From contig JARIAR010000038.1 in assembly GCA_029257805.1 (NCBI GenBank), forward strand, positions 1 through 64,000: 64,000 nt of DNA. The letters run 5' to 3'. The notes beneath the pieces were generated by a model. The model did not search any database. It was not told the DNA's origin and saw only the letters and a program-made list of their open reading frames with translations. Of the stretch, positions 1-6,253 are shown in pieces. Numbering within the stretch: position 1 is the stretch's first letter; every line of letters starts with the position of its first letter. Source of the stretch: Blautia sp. GTDB lineage: Bacteria > Bacillota > Clostridia > Lachnospirales > Lachnospiraceae. A program made the position numbers and the translations under genes.

Positions 1-1
1 A

Positions 2-121
2 ACAGAAAATCAACCAGAGCTATACAGCGACCCTAAAAATCACCTGATATCCTTTACAAAAGGAATTTTGATGTTTTTTATCGCAGCGTTAGTAGATGGG
101 TTGATCCTGTCTTACTGTTAG
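2..121 (+). CDS. C-terminal end of a membrane protein (partial, cut by window edge)
   Basis: An open frame enters from the left edge and ends at TAG 119-121, giving about 39 residues. The tail contains one hydrophobic stretch (GILMFFIAALVDGLILSY), so it looks like the last membrane segment of an integral membrane protein. I do not recognise the family from so little sequence. It runs opposite to the ABC operon that follows and stops 24 bases before the left inverted repeat at 145, so it may mark the boundary between flanking chromosome and the accessory block. Confidence 0.4.
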   Translation, partial: TENQPELYSDPKNHLISFTKGILMFFIAALVDGLILSYC

Positions 122-144
122 GAAGAAGTCTCTTGAATGATTGC

Positions 145-216
145 GTTTCCTTTTGTTGTTTAGAATACATAAAAAGGCTCCTTTTGGAGCCCTATGGAAG
201 TCCAGATTTTGTCCGC
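145..216 (-). repeat. Left arm of 72-base inverted repeat (insertion-sequence end)
   Basis: The reverse complement matches 5682-5754 with one mismatch and one indel. It holds a GGCTCC/GGAGCC hairpin followed by T residues and the first codons (MYSKQQKET) of the same transposase ORF that starts at 5729. On the left the reading frame departs after KQQKET and stops soon after, so only the tip of the element survives. The two arms face each other and enclose the sigma factor-ABC exporter operon. Confidence 0.8.
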
Positions 217-254
217 ATCTCCGGTTCTGTAATTCGTCCCTCTATTATAGTATG

Positions 255-1466
255 TCACACTTTTGACCGTTTATCCCACGCACGAATTGCAAAAGGCAGA
301 CTAATTACACCTAAAATAACAGGAACTGTAATCAATAAATATGGTGACCATATTATTTTCCCAAATAAATGATATGCATTTGTTCGAAAAATATCTGTCG
401 AATTTCCTACAAACGGAATAAGTTCTAGAGCTTTTTGTCCCCATAATGGCAAAAATTGCGCAATTGACATTGGAACAAAAACAATCGCCAAACTAAGTAA
501 AAGTGAAACATAATTTGATCGTGTAAGTGCCGAACATAGCAGAATAATACCCGTATATCCAAGTGTTGCTAATAGCAGATAAGCATATTCATATATTTCT
601 GCCTGTAATACCGTCCAAGGTGCAGCAGTAATTAACTTAATGCACTGTATCGGCATATCTGCACCACCTGTGCCCAAAAAAACAATTTGCAGAAAAATAG
701 AACTGAATACAATAATTATATATAGTTCGAATGCAAATAAAAAAGAAACAAGAACCTTGATACCAGCTAGTTTTTTCCAACCATTTTTTGTAGTTGAAAT
801 AAGTGCTTTTGTATTACTATGCCATTCGCCCGAAAACATAGGTGCAATCGCAATCGCAAGGAAAACAGCAAAAACAACGCCGCAACCGCTTATAAAATCA
901 GATGTTATAAAAGCCCACCCTTCGCTCCAACGATATTGTAAAGGAAGTTCTACTTTTTCATTCATATTTAAGAAATATTCTTTTTCCTTATCTGTCTGCC
1001 CATTTATATCAAGAAAATTTTCCAGAGCTTTCTCCCGCCGTTCTTTGAAATCTGTTAATTGTGCTGGTTCAACATATCGGAGCATGATATACAGATGATC
1101 TGCCTTTTCAAGTTCTGGCCAAAGCGTTTTAATCCACGAGTTTAAGCTATGCCAATCTGTCATTTCATAATCAGAAATTTGATCTGTTTTTGCTCGTGTC
1201 TGATAATCCTTTACCATTGCTTGCAAAATCTCATCTGTTAAATCCCCCTCCCACTGTTTTGCATATTCCTGTTTTTGACGGATATTAGAATATCCATCGA
1301 AATTATTTCCAAATGAACTGGTAAAATCATCCTTGGAGCCAAATGTAAACCATTGATAGGAACATAGCCCTCCAAAGATAACCAAATAAAGGAAGCAAAG
1401 TAATACACCTATTTGAACACTTTTTCTACGCCACAATTTTCTATGTTCATATTTAAATAATTCCAT
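255..1466 (-). CDS. ABC-2 type transporter permease
   Basis: This 403-residue integral membrane protein is the permease partner of the ATPase encoded immediately upstream. A short basic N-terminus (KYEHRKLWRRK) leads to a first membrane span at about residues 18-36, then a large extracytoplasmic domain of about 150 residues rich in charged and aromatic residues, then about five further spans to the C-terminus. That is the ABC-2 exporter layout. The ATG directly follows the ATPase stop codon and has a GGAGG site inside the end of that gene, so the two are translationally coupled. Substrate is unknown; peptide antibiotic or lipid export would fit an ECF-sigma-controlled pair, but that is inference. 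Confidence 0.8.
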   Translation of the reverse strand: MELFKYEHRKLWRRKSVQIGVLLCFLYLVIFGGLCSYQWFTFGSKDDFTSSFGNNFDGYSNIRQKQEYAKQWEGDLTDEILQAMVKDYQTRAKTDQISDYEMTDWHSLNSWIKTLWPELEKADHLYIMLRYVEPAQLTDFKERREKALENFLDINGQTDKEKEYFLNMNEKVELPLQYRWSEGWAFITSDFISGCGVVFAVFLAIAIAPMFSGEWHSNTKALISTTKNGWKKLAGIKVLVSFLFAFELYIIIVFSSIFLQIVFLGTGGADMPIQCIKLITAAPWTVLQAEIYEYAYLLLATLGYTGIILLCSALTRSNYVSLLLSLAIVFVPMSIAQFLPLWGQKALELIPFVGNSTDIFRTNAYHLFGKIIWSPYLLITVPVILGVISLPFAIRAWDKRSKV

Positions 1467-2345
1467 TTATTTACCTCCATCTTCTGTGGGGAAAAAGGAT
1501 AGATATAAATCCTCTAGAGTTGCCGTACACGATACAGCTTCTAAAGATGGACGTTCATCAGAAACTATCCTTAATGTTACAAAACCTCTAGCCGAATGAT
1601 GGAGGTTGGCAACTGTATAGTTAAGTTCCCATTTTTTTAAGTCATGTTCAGGTACAGTTAATTCCCATACTTTTCCCTTTGCATACGACACAAGTTCTTC
1701 AATCGAGCCTTGAAGAATAAATGTGCCTTTTTTCATCAAAAATACTTCGTCTGCAATAGCTTCTATATCCGATACAATATGTGTTGAAAGCAGTATAATT
1801 TTATCACTTGCAAAGTCTGATAAAATATTCCTTAACCGAACTCGTTCTTTTGGATCAAGACCTGCTGTTGGTTCATCTAAAACTAAAATCTTCGGATTGT
1901 TCAATAGAGCTTGTGCAATCCCAAGTCGTTGCTTCATTCCACCAGAAAAAGTTTTAATTTTTTTGTTTGCCACATTTTCTAAACCAACAGTTTCAAGCAA
2001 TGCATGTGAACGCTTCTTTGCATTATAACGTGGAATGCCCTTTAACGCTGAAATATACAGCAAAAATTCCTGTGCAGTATAGTTTGGATAGTAACCAAAC
2101 TCTTGTGGTAGATACCCAAGAAAATTACGATATGCACTTCCCATTTCAAAAATACTATGCCCATTATAAAGAACATCTCCACTTGTCGGTTCCAAAATAC
2201 CACATAGCATACGCATTAAAGTAGTTTTTCCAGCACCATTTGCTCCCAAAAGTCCATAAACTCCTGGTGTCATTGTAGCACTAATACAATCTACCGCAAT
2301 TTTAGATTTATAATGCTTTGTTAGTCTGTCAAGCGATAATTCCAT
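1467..2345 (-). CDS. ABC transporter ATP-binding protein
   Basis: This 292-residue cytoplasmic ATPase energises the neighbouring permease. It has Walker A GANGAGKT (about residue 34), the signature FSGGMKQR, Walker B ILVLDEPTAGLDP and the switch histidine in LLSTHI. The roughly 80 residues after the nucleotide-binding domain are an accessory C-terminal region typical of drug or bacitracin-type exporters. The start codon overlaps the 3' end of the upstream membrane-protein gene by 17 bases, with an AGAGGG site at normal distance. It belongs to the four-gene operon headed by the sigma factor. Confidence 0.88.
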   Translation of the reverse strand: MELSLDRLTKHYKSKIAVDCISATMTPGVYGLLGANGAGKTTLMRMLCGILEPTSGDVLYNGHSIFEMGSAYRNFLGYLPQEFGYYPNYTAQEFLLYISALKGIPRYNAKKRSHALLETVGLENVANKKIKTFSGGMKQRLGIAQALLNNPKILVLDEPTAGLDPKERVRLRNILSDFASDKIILLSTHIVSDIEAIADEVFLMKKGTFILQGSIEELVSYAKGKVWELTVPEHDLKKWELNYTVANLHHSARGFVTLRIVSDERPSLEAVSCTATLEDLYLSFFPTEDGGK

Positions 2346-3084
2346 ACATTTTACCCTCTTTCCACGTTTTTATCAGTAAGGATAATTCTTTTATAAAAAA
2401 TCCCATAAATAATACAAATGTTATAAACCAAATTCCTATTGCAGAAATATCGTAAATAGCAGGGAACCAATGTGCAAGCGTACCTGCAAAAGCACTTACT
2501 CCCAAACATGATACAACACTACATTGTATCGCGTACCGTTCTCTTTTCCTCATATTCCAAAGTGTCAATATTAAACATCCTAAAAATGGAACAATGACAT
2601 ACATAATGAGCTGAATAAGTGTTACAGGATATTCTACAACAACAATAGCAAGCCAACATATTACCGTTAAGCAGACAATTTGAGCAGCTCCGGCTAATAT
2701 AAGTTTTGCTAAAATAATCTGTGCCCCAGAGGCTCTTGTGACTGCTTCAATTTCTTCCATTCCAAAAGTGCTACTTTGATAAAAAGAAGGTATGCACGCT
2801 AAAATCAACAATGGTATAAACATTGAAATAACATTCGGCATCTTAAGAATTGAAAAAGCACCTGCACAAATGAATAATAATACTATTCCTTGAGATAACC
2901 ATAAGCGCCAGCCTATATGTCGCATAACATCTGACAAAAACTGCCAAAATTTTGTTCGTTCTTCTGGTATAAGATTTAACTGCTTTTTCTGATTTAACAT
3001 TGTAGTGCATATCTGTTGAGTTTCTTTTAATCGTTTTGGTTCAGGACCATTTTGTAATATAGACTGCAATTCGTGTTTTTTCAT
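2329..3084 (-). CDS. Multi-span membrane protein, possible anti-sigma partner
   Basis: This protein of 251 residues is not one I recognise. The first 60 or so residues are hydrophilic and cytoplasmic-looking (MKKHELQSILQNGPEPKRLKE), followed by about six hydrophobic spans between residues 60 and 240. It lies between the ECF sigma factor gene (4-base gap) and the exporter ATPase (17-base overlap). That position is where Firmicute ECF operons often keep a membrane anti-sigma factor, so a sigma-sequestering or sensing role is plausible; no recognised anti-sigma motif is visible. A GGAG site precedes the ATG at 3084. Confidence 0.6.
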   Translation of the reverse strand: MKKHELQSILQNGPEPKRLKETQQICTTMLNQKKQLNLIPEERTKFWQFLSDVMRHIGWRLWLSQGIVLLFICAGAFSILKMPNVISMFIPLLILACIPSFYQSSTFGMEEIEAVTRASGAQIILAKLILAGAAQIVCLTVICWLAIVVVEYPVTLIQLIMYVIVPFLGCLILTLWNMRKRERYAIQCSVVSCLGVSAFAGTLAHWFPAIYDISAIGIWFITFVLFMGFFIKELSLLIKTWKEGKMYGIIA

Positions 3085-3088
3085 ATTA

Positions 3089-3592
3089 TCATTTCTCCTT
3101 TCTCAATATCGTCAACGCAGCTCTAACACGACTTTGCACGGTCCGAGCAGGTATATCAAGAATTTGCGAGATTTCACGAAAGCTAAGTTGTTCTCCATAA
3201 TGAAGTATGATGATTTCCCGTTGTATAGGATTTAATAAATTAAGTAAAAATTTTATCTGATCACGATCTTCAACTTTTTTTAAATTGTTATCTTCTATGG
3301 ACATATTATCTTCAATTTCAAGTGTAGTTTGTTTACGATTTTCATCAATACATAAATGATGAGCCACTGTGTATAAATAAGCTCTAAATGATCCTCGCTG
3401 TTCATAGGAATCAATATCGCGAAACACTCTTAAAAATGTTTCTTGCGTTAAATCTTCCGCCCTGTCTGTATTATAACAATGCCAAGTGCAATAACGGAGA
3501 ATGGAAGAATAATGCTTTTCTATCAATTCGTCTGCATATTCTGTGTTTCCTCGTTGAATTTGTAAAATCAATTTTTCGTCATTCAATGGCAT
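3089..3592 (-). CDS. ECF-type RNA polymerase sigma factor
   Basis: This 167-residue sigma-70 family regulator has a region 2 (DELIEKHYSSILRYCTW through TQETFLRVFRDI and FRAYLYTVAHHLCID) and a region 4 helix-turn-helix (LSFREISQILDIPARTVQSRVRAAL), with no region 1 or 3, which is the ECF layout. A longer in-frame start exists at 3622, but the ATG at 3592 (MPLNDEK) follows AAAGGAGG at good spacing and fits family N-termini, so I chose it. It heads an operon with a membrane protein and an ABC exporter and probably activates that operon in response to an envelope signal. Confidence 0.88.
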   Translation of the reverse strand: MPLNDEKLILQIQRGNTEYADELIEKHYSSILRYCTWHCYNTDRAEDLTQETFLRVFRDIDSYEQRGSFRAYLYTVAHHLCIDENRKQTTLEIEDNMSIEDNNLKKVEDRDQIKFLLNLLNPIQREIIILHYGEQLSFREISQILDIPARTVQSRVRAALTILRKEK

Positions 3593-3931
3593 CAATCCTC
3601 CTTTCAAAAATATATAACGCATGAAGAACTCAAAAGGATTAAATAATTTTGAGAAATATCAAAAAGATGATAGTACTCCCTCTTAAACCCTCCATATTCT
3701 ATTGCCAATATACATCCAGTTTGACATCTTTTGTTATAATTAAAATTGCATTTTACAACAAAAATATCCTAGAAATGTTACATATCGAAAAACTTATAAT
3801 TTTCTTTTCCAAATCTTAAATTTTAGTAGGGCAAAAAAAGAGATGCACCTATAAACACATCTCCTTATATTATTCAACATATATTTATTGTTTTCATATA
3901 CTCTTATTATCTGTATGCAATTCCAATTTAT
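3593..3931. other. Intergenic region upstream of the sigma factor operon
   Basis: AT-rich and without a convincing ORF. It must hold the operon promoter, which I cannot place; ECF promoters often lack SigA boxes. The terminator at 3833-3864 belongs to the decayed MmcQ gene to the right. Confidence 0.5.
3833..3864 (-). terminator. Rho-independent terminator of the decayed mmcQ gene
   Basis: On the minus strand GAGATG and CATCTC form a stem around a loop of about 12 bases, followed by seven T residues. It lies 67 bases past the stop codon of the MmcQ/YjbR pseudogene. Confidence 0.65.
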
Positions 3932-4309
3932 TTACAAACCAAGTCTCTTCCTGTCAATCAAATCATAACTCATGTCCAAAAAGTCTAAGATTTTTGCCTC
4001 GCTTACGGTTCCGTCCAACAGCATAGTGATCCAGTATTTCTTATTCATATGATAGCCTGGTAAAAATCCATAGGTCTGTGTCAAAAGCCCAACCATATCC
4101 GAATCACATTTCACATCGATGATGTCTATTTTCGTATTTCAGTCTAATCCCAGTCTGGATTTGTCAACCTGCATCAACACCGCATACCATTTCCCATTCG
4201 CATGGCGAAGTACTGCACTTTCTGGTGATTCCTTCCATAGATATTCTGGAACAGTTCCGTATTGCTTCTTCACATATTCATAAATTTCTTCCCGTTTCAA
4301 ATCTTCCAC
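3932..4309 (-). pseudogene. mmcQ: MmcQ/YjbR-family protein, broken by one in-frame stop
   Basis: Reading from GTG 4309, the frame gives VEDLKREEIYEYVKKQYG, PEYLWKESPESAVLRHANGKWYAVLMQV and SRLGLD, then a TGA at about 4141. It continues in the same frame with IDIIDVKCDSDMVGLL, YGFLPGYHMNKKYWITMLLDG and FLDMSYDLI to a normal stop. This is the whole MmcQ/YjbR fold (about 120 residues, a small DNA-binding-like protein of unclear role). Only a single nonsense codon interrupts it; there is no frameshift. The C-terminal half could start at GTG 4114 but would lack the first strands, so I call it a recent pseudogene. Confidence 0.8.
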
Positions 4310-4451
4310 TCTCCAGTTCTTCTATATTGATCAATCTTACGATTGTACTTTTCGTAGTTTAACAGGCAGGGCATCAGCCCTGCCTTCCTTTCCTATTATA
4401 GCATTGTTATTCAAACGCTACAATTCCATCTGCCATTCATTTTTTCTGCTT

Positions 4452-4790
4452 CTAATAAACCACCATTCCATATCCCATAATAGAATCGGAACGGATTGCA
4501 TAGCTTCTTTCTCTTACTGTATTCCCAGAGTTTCTTTCTACAGTATAGACCATTGTTCCGTCACATCATTCCACGATTCCCACATGGTCACATGTTCCAT
4601 CATGGTCCCAGTCAAAAAAGATGATTGCACTGAGACTTGGCATACTGCCAGCTCCCTGCCAGCTTCCTTGATTTTGGAACCAGTTCTTTCCATCCGTACC
4701 AAGGAAAAACTTGGGTACATCACCATGTTGGATCAATCCTGCCTAATCTGCACACCAGGACACGAAGCAGGAACACCTGAAGTGCTATAA
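4452..4790 (-). pseudogene. CHAP/amidase-domain peptidoglycan hydrolase remnant
   Basis: One minus-strand frame reads CSCFVSWCAD-stop-AGLI, PKFFLGTDGKNWFQNQGSWQG, SAIIFFDWDHDGTCDHVGIVE-stop-CDGTMVYTVERNSGN and SYAIRSDSIMGYGM, then stops at 4452. The catalytic cysteine context (CxCFVSWCA) and histidine context (DHVGIVE) of a CHAP cysteine amidase/endopeptidase are intact. Two in-frame stops break it, and no start or upstream export sequence is present, so it is a decayed C-terminal domain of a phage- or mobile-element-type cell wall hydrolase. Confidence 0.78.
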
Positions 4791-4849
4791 TAAAGTTATA
4801 ACAAAAGTGGTTGATAAGATATACTAAAATCAACGAAAAAAGAGGTTCT

Positions 4850-5300
4850 TATCATTCCACAGAATTACACACCAGAGTTCATAAAGAAGCCGTCTCCATG
4901 AGAAAGAAGGACGCACTTACAAAAGTATCACAGCGGAATACAACGTCTCAAAAGCAGTATCTCTAAGTGGTATAGCCAGTTACGTGAAGAATGCCAGACA
5001 AGCCCGGAAACAAAAGAAAAAAGCGATTATATGAAAGAAATGCTCAAACTCCGTAAAGAGAATGAAGAACTCCGTAAGGAGAATCTCTTCTTAAAAAAGC
5101 AACGACATTCTCTGCAAAAGAAAACGATTAGAAACTTATCGGTTTATTGAAAAACATCAGAAAGATTTGGGGCTACGCTGGCTGCTGTGGCAGTTGAATA
5201 TTTGCCCGAATGCTTGCTATAACTACCAGAAACACCAGAAAGCAGATTAATATACCCAAAATCTAAGGTACAGGCGCAGATTCGAGAGATTTACCATGGT
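4850..5300 (+). pseudogene. Degraded IS3-family transposase (OrfA plus start of OrfB)
   Basis: Pieces in shifting frames match IS3-group OrfA and the beginning of OrfB. They read NYTPEFIKK, ISKWYSQLREECQTSPE, YMKEMLKLRKENEELRKEN (the OrfA leucine-zipper region), YRFIEKHQKDLGLRW (in another frame) and YNYQKHQKAD. Several stops and frameshifts make it non-functional. It sits in a row of unrelated IS fragments. Confidence 0.75.
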
Positions 5301-5359
5301 CCTATGTCAAGAAAAAATGCCAATTAAATGTAACCACTTTCCTCTATTCTCAGCAAAAT

Positions 5360-5475
5360 TTAACTTGCTATTTCTACTGCATTCTCTTCGAGATTTTTCA
5401 TATATTCTTCCTCATATTGATTTGGGGATAAATATCCACAATGGCTGTGAATGCGTACTGTATTATAAAGGTTCT
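5360..5475 (-). pseudogene. C-terminal scrap of an IS3-family OrfB transposase
   Basis: The minus strand encodes about 35 residues, YNTVRIHSHCGYLSPNQYEEEYMKNLEENAVEIAS, ending at TAA 5360. The RIHSHCGYLSPNQYE motif is the typical tail of an IS3-type integrase-core OrfB. Nothing upstream belongs to it, and it is opposed to the OrfA/OrfB remnant at 4850-5300, so it comes from a different or inverted copy. Confidence 0.7.
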
Positions 5476-5488
5476 ATAATAAATGTTG

Positions 5489-5516
5489 GGGTGCATGAAA
5501 TTTAACTCATGCACCC
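5489..5516. repeat. Perfect 10-base inverted repeat
   Basis: GGGTGCATGA and TCATGCACCC pair around an 8-base loop just beyond the OrfB scrap. It may be an IS terminal repeat or a terminator; there is no long T run on either side. Confidence 0.5.
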
Positions 5517-5550
5517 TGATGTTTTTATTGTATAACAGGAACAACAAAAA

Positions 5551-5590
5551 ACCTCCAAGTGCCAGTCTAGCAAACAAATCACTCGGAGGT
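5551..5590 (+). promoter_or_regulatory. Hairpin sequestering the ribosome binding site of an ISL3-type transposase
   Basis: ACCTCCAAGTG and CACTCGGAGGT form an 11-base stem with one mismatch. The 3' arm contains the GGAGGT Shine-Dalgarno of the ATG at 5599, so a transcript from outside the element would hide that site. Insertion sequences commonly use this arrangement against read-through expression. The element itself is truncated here. Confidence 0.55.
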
Positions 5591-5598
5591 GCAAATTA

Positions 5599-5676
5599 AT
5601 GCTCCCTAATTATATCAAAGATTTACTTGGTTTAGAAGATGTTATTATCAAAAAAACAGTTCATGCAGATAAGTAG
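5599..5676 (+). pseudogene. N-terminal stub of an ISL3-family transposase
   Basis: From ATG 5599 the frame reads MLPNYIKDLLGLEDVIIKKTVHAD and stops after 25 residues. This is the usual beginning of an ISL3-type transposase of about 400 residues. The stop lies where the next IS end begins (5682), so another element appears to have inserted into or replaced it. Non-functional. Confidence 0.65.
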
Positions 5677-5681
5677 GGGGG

Positions 5682-5754
5682 GCGGACAAAAATCTGGACT
5701 TCCATAGGGCTCCAAAAGGAGCCTTTTTATGTATTCTAAACAACAAAAAGAAAC
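5682..5754 (+). repeat. Right arm of 72-base inverted repeat (insertion-sequence end)
   Basis: Partner of 145-216 in opposite orientation, with one mismatch and one indel. It contains the GGCTCC/GGAGCC hairpin followed by TTTTT just ahead of the transposase start at 5729. About 5.5 kb separates the arms. Confidence 0.8.
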
Positions 5755-5884
5755 TGCATTAAAATTATTCAAAGAAACGCAATCCGTATCAGAAACTGTG
5801 CGAATTTTAGGTTATCCTACAAGGAAGAATTTATATAATTGGATATATGAAGAAAAAAATCCTCCATCGAAAAGAAAGGAATAA
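5729..5884 (+). pseudogene. Truncated OrfA-like transposase N-terminus (helix-turn-helix)
   Basis: A 51-residue frame starts MYSKQQKETALKLFKETQ and continues through VSETVRILGYPTRKNLYNW to a stop at 5884. This is the DNA-binding helix-turn-helix seen at the start of IS3-group OrfA proteins, which normally run to about 90-100 residues or more, so the element is truncated. The same first codons occur, inverted, in the left repeat arm. Confidence 0.65.
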
Positions 5885-6253
5885 TCCTGTTTCATTTCCA
5901 AAATTCTTAGAAATTTCTCACAAAGCCACTTTGTTTTTCCTGTAACACACCCGTATACCATCTTAACGTTATTATTATGCTTTTTCTAACATCAAATAAA
6001 ATCGGAATTTCGTTTGTAAATTTTGAATCTAAAACCCTTGAAATACAAGGGTTTTCTCTTAGTCATCAAGTCAGATATCTTCCCGTATAACAAAAATAAC
6101 CTTGAAAGCCTGAATTTCTTCAGACCTCCAAGGTCATTCTTTACGTTTGGACACATATCATGTTTTTTACATGATTTTATTTTTCACTGGCTGAATATTT
6201 TGCCCTAAAAGAGGATAAAACACTTTGCCCTGTGACAAAAAATTTACAATAAA
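5885..6253. other. Intergenic region with three perfect or nested inverted repeats
   Basis: No credible gene. Three palindromes are visible. 6031-6055 is a perfect 10-base stem (AAAACCCTTG/CAAGGGTTTT) around AAATA. 6099-6134 is a nested hairpin (ACCTTG/CAAGGT outside, CTGAA/TTCAG inside). 6157-6175 is a perfect 7-base stem (ATCATGT/ACATGAT) around five T residues. It also has no clear classical terminator for ppdK, whose transcripts enter from the right. The repeats probably mark the decayed edge of a mobile element. Confidence 0.55.

Noticed and set aside
3721..3740. TTGACA followed by TATAAT on the plus strand
   Set aside because: Only 8 bases separate the boxes, far too short for a SigA promoter, and no plus-strand gene follows.
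5705..5728. GGCTCC/GGAGCC hairpin with T run as a gene terminator
   Set aside because: It is part of the insertion-sequence end, occurs inverted at 175-190 and lies directly before the transposase start. No upstream functional gene needs it.
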